A DNA stretch of 64,000 nt from Hybos culiciformis (GCA_964007475.1 OZ023273.1:134575308-134639307); one strand, 5' to 3'. Counted from the stretch's first letter, positions 28,399 through 38,631 are shown. Numbers and translations are program-made. The notes: a model not told the origin generated them from the letters alone.

Positions 28399-31300
28399 AT
28401 CGATTTCCTATTGAATCGCTGATTTCATTTATTATTTATACAACATGCACTGTTCATAACATATATTTTTTTAATATAATTCTGTGACATTGAATCATAA
28501 TGAGTATTTTTAAAGGATCTATTGCAAATATAATTTTTAACATGCAGTATTTATGTTTAATATACATATTTTACATTTTATTTTTATTATATTTTAATAA
28601 AAAAAAAAAACATGGATATTTTTTATATGAAATGATATGTGCGCTCTTAAATCAAAGAAATCATCGTATGAATAAAAGTTAAAATATAATATTAAAGTTA
28701 ATTTCAAATAAATTATTATATTGCACATCTGCAAAAGTTAAAAATATAATTTCTGCACAACAACACGTACTTTAACAACATATATAAGTATATTATAGAA
28801 AAATGATGGAAAGAAAAATTATGGAAAATAAAAAAAAATAAAAATTTCAGAAGAATGATATTTTATGAATATGCAAAAAAAAAAAAAAAACTTTTAAGAT
28901 TGATGAGATTTTTATGTGTGATAATATTTTCATAATATTATGGGCGATTTTATTACAAAAATTACCAAGACTGACCAGTTTTCATCTTTTGATGATAAAT
29001 TTCCATCAACACTTTGAAAAAAAAAAATAATAATGATAATGAAAATAAAAATAAAAAAATAAATGAAAATATTCAGAATGAAATTAATAAATTATGCGCG
29101 CGTATCATTTTTTAAAATAAAAATTATTATTAGTCTCTACTTCTTCGAATTTTGTTAAAATAATATTAAGGTTTTTTTACATGTTTAAGCTTCAAGGGAC
29201 TTTGGTTCTCCTTTTCAGGAATTTCTGAATTTTCAAGAACTTAAATAACTTTTGAGTGAAGTATTTTAACAATTTACGTCATATAAATATTAAATATTAA
29301 GAATAAATTTTCTTTAATAAGTTAACAAAATAAATAAATAATTAAATATAGGCAAAGATAATGTTTTTTTCAGTCAAAAATCAATAAGGCGGGAAAAACC
29401 ATCGTTGCCAATTCGAATAATTAACAGTTTAAAAAGTCGACACAATAATATTTTGTTTAGACAAACGCTAAGCAAATGTTTTTGGATATGCAACTCAATA
29501 CTGAAATTCGACAATGAAGAAAAAAAACTGAATATTTAAGAAATTGTTATTATTGTTCAGAACTAAAGAGCCAGTGACAAGCAAACACACATATAAATTT
29601 AAATTTTAATTAATATTGTTGAATTCATTTTACTTGATCTATAATAAATTTCTTAAATCAAAGTTCACAGTTTATTCGAACAAAGATTATAATTTTGGTT
29701 TTTTTTTTAATTTCATTTAAATTTAGTTAAGTTTTAAATTAATATTTTATTGAAATTTTATAACATAATTAATGTTAATTTAATTCTTTTATATCAGAGG
29801 AAAATTGTTAGCTAAAAAGTGCTCCTGGTTTTAAACAAAAAAACAACTAATAAATACATTAATATATATTTCTGTAATTAATTCAAGTTATAACCATTAA
29901 ATAAATTTTTATTTAGCATAAATAAATATAGATCAACACTAATGAGAGCAGTTAAAAAATATTATAAGTTATGTTAAATATTTTAATGCTCACTACTTTA
30001 GTTTCAAAATTTTATTATTAAAATATTTTATTATATATCTTTTGTTTAATATAATATTTTATGTTTAAAATTTTTCAATTCTTTCATATTAGTATAAAAA
30101 AAGTTTTTATTTTTTATATTCAAAAATTTGGAATTTAAGAAGATTGAAGTGTTTTGACATAAATTTTTGGACCACTGTTGACGAGTTATAAGTTTTTTTT
30201 TTGATTAAAGGCAATAAATAAATTGAACCAACATTTTAAGTTTTCTTCTGCTTGATTTTTTTTACGCTCTTTATTCGTTTTTTAGAACCCAGACATGAAC
30301 AAGTGGAAGTTATAGAATATACTGCTAACGATATTTCGTAATGCAATACTATCTGTAATGGTTATATCACGGTTATATACAGTGTCAAATTTGTAAGAGT
30401 TGTAGAATTACCGAAAACAGAACCCCAAATTGAAATTCTGCCCGATTTTTGAATATCATATTTATTGCTTTTATTTTTTTAAGCTATAATGTGTAATTTG
30501 AACTGTTTGTTTCAAATTTAATGCTTTTTTCGATAACATTATTATTTTAATTATAAAAATAATACTTATTTTTTTAATATAAGGTATTTTATTCCGAAAA
30601 CTACGTTTAATATCGACAAAAATTTCAAATATGAACTAGATTAAAATATCTAGAATTATTTCTTTTTAAAGCGGAATTTATTTGAAATCCCGCTGAGCTT
30701 AAGGAATGATTTTTCACAAATTAAGTCATTTTATGCAAAGAAACCATGCTGTTTATTGTTAATTTGAATACAACGTTAAAAATATTTAAAGTCATTACTC
30801 TGAGACTGTAAAATTGTTTTTATATGAAAAACAGTGAAAGCGTGTGAACACAATTTGATATTGGCTATGATATATATATATATATATTATAAAGTCGTAA
30901 ATAGTTTTTAGTTTGTTTATATATTTGTATTATATATTGGTTTTTTTAAAAAGTTTAAAATAATTAAAATTTACCAATTAAATTTCTATATAAACTATAA
31001 TATTCTTTTTATTTTAAATGTATTTATATTTTCATTTGATATTTTTTAATAAAAGGTATAATGTCAACTAGTTTAATTATAAAATATAGTTTACGAACCT
31101 TTTTTAAGGTAAAGAAATTTTTCAAAAGATTATTTTGAATTACTTACAGTAATAATCAAAACCATTATGTTCCTTTTCTTTGCCTTCTATTGCATCTTGG
31201 ACCCGTTACGCTAATATGTTATTTATTCCCTATCTCCCTATTCCCTAGTTAAGAAACATCATCAATAAGTCTGTTGTTCAATTTTTTGCTTATCGTAAGA

Positions 31301-32200
31301 ATTGTCATATTTTAATATAGTCCTAACAAATGTGATATACAAAATTTAATTTCTTATTAGTCTGTTTTAGCTATCATACTATCAAATACTTTGAAATGGC
31401 ATATATCTTGATGAATTAGTCTGTATGAACATTACTAAGTATACGAAAAAGCCATATATAAAAGCTAAAAAAAATGGATCTAAAATCAGTCTTATGTTGC
31501 CCAGAACATAACTCAACATAGTAACACACACATTAACTTATATTAAATTGATATTTTATTAAATAATATTAAATAAATATTCAATAAGAATTTAGTAAAA
31601 GTTTAAATAAGCAATGAATATTTTATGTAAATTGGAATAAACATATTTTTTCTCTTATTATCGTTATTTTATTATGCTGTTAATGTGATTATTTGAATAA
31701 AAATTATATACATATTTGTCTAAAACATTTATATAACTAATTTTTTCATGATAAAAATTTCTTTTCATCGATTTTATTCAATATTAATATCATTATTGAA
31801 TATCGATTATTAATATTCGTTGATATTAATGCGTATTTGCAAACCGTAAACATACCTATATTTATAATATCATAATTCATAAGTACTACATATATTTATA
31901 TAATTCGACAATTTTAGAAAATTGTGTGGAATTGATATTTTTTAAATTTACTAATGGTGACTTTTAACAAATCAACACTGTTTGACAATTGGTAAATTGA
32001 ACAATGATTGAACCCAGATGATGAACAAACCCAACAATGTAACGAATTTGTGAATACAACCAATGATCAATATTATTTTATTGAGACGGTTCCATATGGG
32101 TACCACATGAGAACATTATAAATTTAACACTAGAAGCTCTCAGCCAACCAAGGATCTACATAATTTTGTTATAATAAAATAAAAGTCTACATAAACTTGA
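28399..32200. other. AT-rich DNA, no supported gene
   Basis: AT-rich sequence. Near 30286 a strong pyrimidine-tract acceptor precedes only 17 open codons. A stretch near 32138-32165 (AGAAGCTCTCAGCCAACCAA) closely resembles one near 48075, so an old dispersed repeat is present. A TA microsatellite lies near 30870-30890. Confidence 0.55.
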
Positions 32201-32487
32201 GAAATAAAAAAATAAGTTAAAAACGAGTTTTCCAAAAAACTGAGGCCAGGCCGCATGAAAAAGTAGAAAATAACTTTTTCCTCACACACAGAGGTGGACT
32301 CAGATTTTTTGATTGGGACGTAAGTAAGTGATTTGATTCATGAAGAGAAAGAATATTCAAAAGAAATCTCCCAATCAAAAAATCTGAGTCCACCTCTGTG
32401 TGTGAAGAAAAAGTTATTTTCTACTTTTTCATGCGGCCTGGCCTCAGTTTTTTGGAAAACTCGTTTTTAACTTATTTTTATTTTCTG
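32201..32487. mobile_element. Long inverted-repeat (foldback) element
   Basis: Two arms of about 118 bp (32201-32318 and 32369-32487) are almost exact reverse complements around a 50-bp spacer. Shared landmarks are GAGTTTTCCAAAAAACTGAG, GGCCAGGCCGCATGAAAAAG and GAGGTGGACTCAG. I see essentially one mismatch in the inner hundred bases, plus small end differences. No transposase is encoded and no clear target-site duplication is visible. The near-identity of the arms points to a young element or to gene conversion between arms. Any transcript would form a long double-stranded stem. Confidence 0.85.
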
Positions 32488-32539
32488 CCTAAATAACTAA
32501 ATTGTTATTATGTGCTGCATGGATGTTTGAAAACAATTT

Positions 32540-33095
32540 TATGACTTATCATATCGATGAAAATTTTTCCGATGATTTTTCCGTTTTTTCGGGTTTTCCA
32601 TGGAGTTTTCTCCAAAAGCAACTTTATGCAACTCATTTCGCTCTACAACTTTCTCTCAGGTTGCAAAACGCTCAAACGCTTCCTTGGTCGGAAAAACTCC
32701 GGAAAAGCGTTTTACATGAATTTTCTTCGATTTTTTCTGCAAGTTCTCACCATTGTCGGAGAGAAAGTAATGATGCCAGTTGATAGGGAACTTGATCCTG
32801 CATAATTTAGAAAACTTTTTTACCGGAAAATTTTACGGAAAAGTCGGAAAATTCCGGAAAATTTTTTTGGAAAAATCAGAAAACTTTGCATTTTTCCTAA
32901 AACGGATTTATCACTACTCAAATTTGTACCAAATTTTCAAATGATTTTTCCCGATTTTCCCGGTTTTCCATGGAAATTTCCGCTTCAAATTTTGATAGCT
33001 TCAATTGTCACGCGATATGAACCTGTGTGCCAAATTTCAGCTCGCTGTGATGACGAAAAGTGGGTCTACCAGAGTGTCGAAAATAGTAAAGAAAT
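32540..33095. repeat. GGAAAA/TTTTCC-rich dispersed-repeat block
   Basis: This block starts just after the foldback element and is clearly more GC-rich than its surroundings. CGGTTTTCCATGGA-type phrases occur near 32590 (GGGTTTTCCATGGA) and 32960 (CGGTTTTCCATGGA). Between them are many GGAAAA units in the opposite orientation (32690-32880), giving an inverted arrangement. The right part (33000-33075, TGTGCCAAATTTCAGCTCGC) reads like the tail of a dispersed repeat. The overlapping 60-93 codon frames here lack domain features and are treated as shadows. Confidence 0.45.
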
Positions 33096-33495
33096 ATACA
33101 GACAAATTACTTTACAAGTTAATAATAAGAATTGTGTCCTCAAAAAAAATTATAAGCTATGTATTTTTCTATTCATTAATAAAATTTACTTAAATAGTTA
33201 GTTAAGATTTTGTATTATAAATGTATACTACCCGTAGTATGCTTAAAAAATACTTTATGTAACCAGCTTTTAAGAATTTTTTTTATCTGACGATAAAAAA
33301 AAGGTTCATATCAAACTATATATTTATATCGTTGAAGTTCTCGATAAGTGCAAGAAAGAAATGTTGAACCGTTCTAAAGAAATTATAAAAAATTAAAAGT
33401 AGTAATAAAATTGAACACAAAAAAAAAGTTTTTTAACAACAACTTAGTTCAATATTCAACTTAGTTCAAACGACAATTGAGTTCAATATTTCCAG

Positions 33496-33600
33496 AGAAA
33501 TTGTGATAATTTAGTGCATTTGAGTCCACACGATGGATATATTCCACGAAATACAGTTGGAAATGAAGATCATATATCGTCTTCATTGATAATCGAATAG
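33496..33600 (+). CDS. Possible terminal coding exon
   Basis: An acceptor (TCAATATTTCCAG) is followed in phase 0 by 34 codons and a TAG. The sequence reads RNCDNLVHLSPHDGYIPRN, then a polar tail ending SSSLIIE. GC content is roughly a third against about a fifth outside, and the residue mix is normal and hydrophilic, unlike chance frames here. There is no in-frame ATG, so upstream exons would be needed; none was identified on the plus strand nearby. The family is not recognised. It is a plausible C-terminal tail of a host gene with large introns. Confidence 0.3.
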   Translation, partial: RNCDNLVHLSPHDGYIPRNTVGNEDHISSSLIIE

Positions 33601-36532
33601 ATTTGCATGCTTATCGAATACATTTTGAAAAAGTAAAATATTTTTTTTTACATTTATTTAAATTCATGAACAAAAATATTAATTGTTACCTACATGATTT
33701 TATGAATGAAACTTTACTGGTTATTATTTTATTGCATGAGATGAGAACAAAATTTTTTTTTACATTAAATTCATTTTGTTGTTATGATGCGAAAACTTAA
33801 TTTTTTTTTAATAATTAGTTCTTTAAATATGATAATTATATTAATTAACATCTACATACTTATGCACATAAATTGAGAATGAGAATGGGATGAGTATGAG
33901 TATAGTATTATAATTTTTGTTATTTGATTTGAATGTATCGTAATAAAATAATATATGTAATATCATTTAAATATATTATGTGTAGTTTAAAGTATTATTT
34001 GTGTTGTGTATTGTGTACAATTTGAAACGACGAAATTATTAAAAGATTTGTTAACATTTTACACAATAAGTGCAGTAGACTGTAGAAAATTTTGTCTGGC
34101 AGAAAAAACTCACCTATTTGAATGTTTGTAATGAAAACGTAATGTGACACTACATAGGTACTGTGTATTTATATGCACCTAGAAATTATTTTACTATCTG
34201 CATTCTATATTTGAACTATATTGTAGGTCAATATAATAAATAATTCACTAGATTCATTTTTTTTTTTTGCACATGTAATATAGTGAAAAATAAAACTTAA
34301 GTGAAAGGATTTATGATCAAAATTGAAAATTCATTGCTTCAAATATGTTACAAAATTTTTATTTTTAAAACAAAAGTAAATTATAATCAATTATATATAT
34401 ATTTTAATACCATTATTTTTTGCTATTTTCTATTTATGTGTAATATTAGCTATATAAATAAAATATAACAATAAATAAATATGTTTTAATGAAATTATAA
34501 CACATAAATATTACATTATTAATGATAATAAGATTCATTCCTTGGACAGTAAAATATTAAGCTCGGATGTTGGATTAAAGCGATGTGATGGATTAACGAG
34601 ATTTGTACTGTTTTTATCTAGCGAAATCAGAGCCAATTTTTCACAAATTTGAAAGGAATTTACAATAAGTAAATGTAGTCTTTTTTTCTCATTAGGTTAA
34701 AAAAAAGAACTTTATATAATTAGAATTTTCTAGAGACGTTAGGCGAAGTATCACGGTAAAACGGTATATATATAAATCAACGCAAAATCCTTCCTAAGCT
34801 TTCTCGGTGATTTTACGTGTTTTTTTAATGGCCAATCGCTTTTTTTTTGTTAAATCTGTATGTCCCTCCAACCTACCAAAAACTACCTAACTAATATTAT
34901 TATAGTGTTATATAACGAGATTTATTTTCTCGTGTGAACATATAGTGAAATAATTCAAATAACATTTAAATTTATTTTAAGCTTACTTGCTAAAAAATAC
35001 TTTTTTTTACCTATCACAGCATGTTTAACATTAAAATGCCAACATAAATGATTCACTAATAATAATATGAAATGGATATACCTAAATGTAAATTCAATAT
35101 ATTAATTTTTTCCATGGTATAATAAATATATTTTAGGAATCTAAACTTTAATAAAATTTCTATAAAGAAAATAATCTACATATAATTATGATTTGAAATT
35201 TAGAAAATGTAATATAAAATATCTTTATACTTTAGTACGTAGTCTAAAGTATGTAATATTTATTATACCATATAGTTGTTACCTACTAAGTAAAATAATG
35301 TACCACCTTTTAATTTATTTTAACGAGAAAAATTTTGCACAAAAAAGGGTAAAGATCATCAAATTTGAAGATTTCAGCAAAAACAAGGTTTTCAATTTGT
35401 TTTTATTTTATTTTCGCTTGCATTATATAGTACAGTCATATATATACGACGAAATTATATAATTGCTGTTCGAGGTGTGGTTACAAGTTTTTACATAAAT
35501 ATAAACTTGGTATAAGGAATTTTTTAAAACTTTAACAGTTATTAGAAAGTTTTTGGTTGTTCATCAATGTTTTCCTTCTATATACATACCAAGATAATAA
35601 TGTTGAAAATTGTATAAAAAAGTAAGTTGTTGGAATTGAAAAAAAAAATTCTTTTAATTCAGAAATATTTTAATATATTAATAATTATTTAATGACTTTT
35701 TAATGTTTTAAAAATAACCTACAGATTGAATCCAATTAAAAAAAGATATTATTATTAACTTCGACATAGTATAGACATAGCTCGGGTAACCAGAAGTTTG
35801 TGTTTGGTTATTTAATAAATAATCAATACTTCGTAATATCAATTTTTCTATAAATATCAGCGGTTTCAAACTTTTAACTTTAATTATATGTCAAATCATT
35901 TGGCAGAATTTTATAACGTTCTCTATACATAAATGTATTTACAAAAAAAAGGAAATTTAGACTCGTTATGGTTCCTCAATACTTACTCATTCCTCACGAA
36001 AACTAATTTGTTTTAATATTTAATTGAGGAACCAATTATACAATGAATGAGGAAGTATGAGGAGTTTCTCAAAAATAAAATATTGAATTAAGTTTATAAA
36101 TTTTAGACTGAATTTAATAAAAAGTTTTACACATACTAAAATGTTTCTAAAACTCTAAACTATACAATTGATTCATATTTTTTTTGAAAGGCTTAATATA
36201 ATTTAGTGTATGTATATGTTTTCAGAAATTATAATTAAAAATTTAACTTTCAATAGCGATATATAATTGAGTTTTTTTTGTCTTATATGTAAAATAATTT
36301 TTATAACAACATCAATTATATAATTAAAAAAGCTTAATTTTATGTTTATGTTTACGTGCCGGATGAAAAAAAAAAATTATTTATTACTCATTTTTATTCA
36401 ATGCTGTGAGGCGGGGTCTTATGAGAAAAAAATCGTATTATTTACAAAGGATGATAATGGATCCAAACCGCATTAAGTAGAAAAATTTGTTAAAAAAATT
36501 GTTCATTGTAACTAACAATAAAAAAAATAGGG
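33601..36532. other. AT-rich DNA; small inverted-repeat cluster near 36 kb
   Basis: No supported gene. At about 35974-36065 a set of CCTCA/TGAGG motifs forms nested inverted repeats (GGTTCCTCAAT at 35974 against ATTGAGGAACC at about 36024; ACTCATTCCTCA against GAATGAGGAAGT). The 89-codon frame at 35193-35462 is hydrophobic and basic but has no recognisable domain. Confidence 0.5.
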
Positions 36533-36812
36533 GTATTCGCTCGTCGAATCGAGATCGGAGTCGAAGCTTTTAAGAGATGGAACATGAATGAACACCCCGT
36601 CGGGAAATGATGTTTCGAGATCTTGAAAATTGATTTTGAAAAAAATTTACATGTTAGAAAAAAAGTTCTCAATGGACATCGAATTTGAACTCCAAAAAAG
36701 ACGCGGTTCTGAATCGATGTTTCGAAGTCCAATAGATCCCCCAAATCGATGATATGGGGATACGAAGGGTACAAAAAGCTTCGAACTCCGACTTCGGTAC
36801 GACGAATGTTCA
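36533..36812. mobile_element. Probable TIR element (MITE-like), imperfect arms
   Basis: The left end (TATTCGCTCGTCGAATCGAG, then ATCGGAGTCGAAGCTTTT) and the reverse complement of the right end (CATTCGTCGTACCGAAGTCG, then GAGTTCGAAGCTTTT) match over about 35 bp with a few indels. Together they bound about 280 bp of GC-richer DNA. The minus-strand 108-codon frame at 36490-36816 spans the element and looks like a shadow. No transposase domain is seen. The superfamily is unknown. Confidence 0.45.
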
Positions 36813-37162
36813 TCATTTGTCCAGTTTAATTACACTTAGCTCATTGAATTCGTCTTGAATGCGGAGACATGCAGATTTTCATATTGCGATCAGGTTTGAC
36901 AACACCCCATATGACGCTCAAAATCCCCGCCAATTCAGATTTTACAGAGAACCGTTCCGAAACGGGAAATTTTGCGCATATGAGCTTCTGCGATTTCCAA
37001 TTGCGCATTTAGTGAGTGTAATTTCTACGCAAAAATTGCTCCAAAATAATCCCATTAAACCGTTTCATCTTAAGAAAACAGTGAAGGCTTTCACGGCCGG
37101 TTGAATGATCAAGAGAAGAATCCGGGCTTGTAGCCGGGGTCCAAAGGTATTGCTACCAAACG

Positions 37163-37193
37163 TTTCGTCCTCAGCTGCGGAGGACATCTTCAG
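37163..37193 (-). ncRNA. Hammerhead-ribozyme-like core
   Basis: On the minus strand: CTGAAGA (37193-37187), one extra T, GTCCTC (37185-37180), a 7-nt loop CGCAGCT, GAGGAC (37172-37167), then GAAA (37166-37163). This matches the hammerhead plan CUGANGA, stem II, GAAA, with a perfect 6-bp stem II. Deviations are the extra U before stem II and the lack of a clear stem I and cleavage triplet. A GGTA-GCAA-TACC tetraloop hairpin follows a few bases downstream, where stem III would be. It is probably a decayed or divergent motif; activity is not implied. Confidence 0.45.
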
Positions 37194-37218
37194 TGGAAAT
37201 CATCAACGAAGACCATCT

Positions 37219-37261
37219 GACTTAAGACGAGCAGAACGCCTGGGTTGCCGAAGCTCAACTG
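37219..37261. repeat. 43-bp direct repeat, copy 1
   Basis: It matches 37530-37572 with three substitutions; landmarks are ACGAGCAGAACGCCTGGG and GAAGCTCAACTG. Homology stops exactly after CTCAACTG in both copies. On the minus strand that boundary is CAGTTGAG, which coincides with the predicted transcription start at copy 2. Confidence 0.85.
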
Positions 37262-37293
37262 TGCAACTCAGCAACGAAGACGAACTGACTTGA

Positions 37294-37476
37294 TGTTTAG
37301 AGACAGGACATGTTGCCCAGGCTTGCCAGGGGGTCGACCGGAGCAAGCAATGCTGGAAGTGTGGAGGCCTGGACCATAAAATGGGGGCATGTGTGAAGAA
37401 GAGAGTTTGCGTGGAATGTGCAACGCCAGGCCACTCGATCGGCTGGGAAGCTATGGAGCCAAAGTGCTCCCGCTGA
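37294..37476 (+). pseudogene. Zinc-knuckle Gag fragment of an R1/I-clade LINE
   Basis: A 60-codon frame ending in TGA reads CLETGHVAQACQG, then CWKCGGLDHKMGAC, then CVECATPGH. The middle motif is an exact CX2CX4HX4C knuckle. The first is a knuckle whose second cysteine is replaced and whose front is cut off; the third lacks its last cysteine. Three closely spaced knuckles, with CLExGHVA followed by a DRS spacer, are typical of ORF1 (Gag) C-termini of arthropod R1/I-clade non-LTR retrotransposons. The upstream ORF1 part and all of ORF2 are absent. The fragment lies between the two 43-bp repeats, on the opposite strand to the surrounding retroelement. Confidence 0.65.
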
Positions 37477-37529
37477 GCCGCATGTTTTGTTACATATTTT
37501 GTACAAATACGATGTTTTGATTTGAATTT

Positions 37530-37572
37530 GACTTAATACGAGCAGAACGCCTGGGCTGCTGAAGCTCAACTG
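37530..37572. repeat. 43-bp direct repeat, copy 2
   Basis: Partner of 37219-37261. Read on the minus strand it begins at the initiator of the promoter at 37568-37637, so it is the predicted start of the transcript from that promoter. Confidence 0.85.
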
Positions 37573-37637
37573 AGACCGAGGATGGAGTGTCCACGCTATA
37601 TATAGGGAGTGGGGGGCTTAATTTGGGGCGGGCCAAT
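37568..37637 (-). promoter_or_regulatory. CCAAT-TATA-initiator promoter of the retroelement
   Basis: In minus-strand order: ATTGG (inverted CCAAT, 37637-37633), a GC-rich stretch containing GGCCCGCCCC, TATATATAG (about 37605-37597), and TCAGTT (37573-37568). The A of TCAGTT is about 34 bases from the start of the TATA box, close to normal spacing, and TCAGTT is the insect initiator consensus. All elements are in the correct order, which is unusual in this AT-rich window. Confidence 0.5.
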
Positions 37638-37664
37638 CAGTTTCTTTTTAACGAAGTAGCTTAC

Positions 37665-37840
37665 CAGCATAATTACTAAAACTAGGCAGTCTTCGTATAA
37701 CAATAATATCGAGATCTAAGTAAGTTCCTCTATACTTATAGAGGGTAGTAAAGCGTAGAATATCACTAGCATGTTCGATAGGCCATTTGCTCAGTTGAAG
37801 ACGCTGCAGTAATGCGACTAATGGAGTATGCATAACATAT
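37665..37840 (-). CDS. One exon of an alpha-1,4-glycosyltransferase (A4GALT-like)
   Basis: A 176-bp exon has an intact acceptor (TTTTTTGCAG) and donor (GTAAGC) and 58 open codons, in phase 1 at both ends. The translation contains HASDILRFTTLYKYRGTYLD, followed by LDIIVIRRLPSF and NYAG. The S/ASDxLRxxxLYKYxGxYLDxDxIV block with its DLD (DXD, metal/UDP-sugar binding) is the signature of the Golgi A4GALT / alpha-1,4-GlcNAc-transferase family (glycosyltransferase sugar-binding region containing DXD). These are type II membrane enzymes acting on glycolipids or glycoproteins. I found neither the N-terminal anchor exon nor the C-terminal exons in the window. Its downstream intron runs straight into the Penelope-like block. 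It is either one exon of a gene interrupted by the gap or an isolated duplicated exon. Confidence 0.75.
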
Positions 37841-38431
37841 CTGCAAAAAAGATAAAAATTAGGTTCAAGCGTTAGGGCAAGATTGACTTTTTGGAAAATC
37901 GATTTGATACAATCGCACCCGTTTCAGAACACAGAAAAATTGAAAGTGGCACCAGTCGGCGTCAGTATACCAATTTCATTCAGGAAGACTGACCTATTAC
38001 AAACTTTTACTCATATCAGACATTTTATCACACTTTTCCGAATTTAGGTCCGAACATCTTCACTAAGGTAAATAGGAAAAGCTCCACCTATTTTCCTTGC
38101 TTCTTTGATAGTTGGAAGGTGTTAAATTAAAGGGCGCCAGGTCCAATGGGGGTCTCCAGAGCGGGAGCTTTTGACGTCTTAGATATAATTTCTGGTAGAT
38201 TTTAGAAAATTAGACATAAAACCACCCTTTTCAACCCACAAAATGACAAACTAAAAATTAACTTTTTTTTTTTGAGCCGGAAATTTTCAATGCTAACTGG
38301 ACCATAGACGTCGCAATTCAGCCTAAGGTTCGCCCTTTTTGATTTTTTTCGACCCTTAGAAGGATGATTATCTTTTTTTATATTCACGCGCTTTTTTGCG
38401 GTCTATTTAACCAGTTGTATTTGGAAAAGCG
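37841..38431. other. GC-richer unassigned sequence up to the gap
   Basis: About 590 bp, less AT-rich than the window average. GCGCCAGGTCCAATGGGGGT and CCAGAGCGGGAGCTTTTGAC (about 38138-38176) look like an old dispersed repeat. Relative to the glycosyltransferase exon it is upstream intron. The 61-codon minus frame at 38202-38387 has no recognisable feature. Confidence 0.4.
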
Positions 38432-38631
38432 NNNNNNNNNNNNNNNNNNNNNNNNNNNNNNNNNNNNNNNNNNNNNNNNNNNNNNNNNNNNNNNNNNNNN
38501 NNNNNNNNNNNNNNNNNNNNNNNNNNNNNNNNNNNNNNNNNNNNNNNNNNNNNNNNNNNNNNNNNNNNNNNNNNNNNNNNNNNNNNNNNNNNNNNNNNNN
38601 NNNNNNNNNNNNNNNNNNNNNNNNNNNNNNN
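38432..38631. other. Assembly gap of 200 N
   Basis: Exactly 200 undetermined bases, a placeholder size inserted by scaffolding software rather than a measured distance. The true length and the correctness of the join are unknown. The open frames spanning it are artefacts. It separates the glycosyltransferase exon from the DNA-transposon remnant and the galectin gene. Confidence 0.98.

Larger units (their letters stand above)
37080..37640 (-). mobile_element. Retroelement remnant, possibly Penelope-like, minus strand
   Basis: Read on the minus strand the block contains, in order: a CCAAT box (ATTGG), GC-rich sequence, TATATATAG, an initiator TCAGTT, a 43-bp repeat copy, an embedded R1-like fragment in the opposite sense, a second 43-bp copy, a hammerhead-like motif, and a GTGAAAGCCTTCAC end. 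A promoter followed by a self-cleaving-type motif and repeated leader sequence is the layout known for Penelope-like elements, which carry hammerhead ribozymes in their pseudo-LTRs. No reverse transcriptase or GIY-YIG domain is visible, so the family assignment is an inference. The unrecognised 81-codon frame at 36859-37104 abuts it. Confidence 0.45.

Noticed and set aside
30286..30341. Strong pyrimidine-tract acceptor followed by PRHEQVEVIEYTANDIS and a stop
   Set aside because: Only 17 codons; too short to support an exon without transcript evidence.
35193..35462. 89-codon frame with hydrophobic segments
   Set aside because: Composition is that expected from AT-rich DNA and no domain, signal or splice support is visible.
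36490..36816. 108-codon minus-strand frame
   Set aside because: It spans a TIR element from end to end and shows no recognisable protein feature.
36859..37104. 81-codon plus-strand frame, MRRHADFHIA start
   Set aside because: No domain recognised. It ends at the boundary of the retroelement remnant and may be part of a repeat, so it is not listed as a gene.
37297..37569. 90-codon minus-strand frame
   Set aside because: Antisense shadow of the zinc-knuckle fragment and its flanking repeat.
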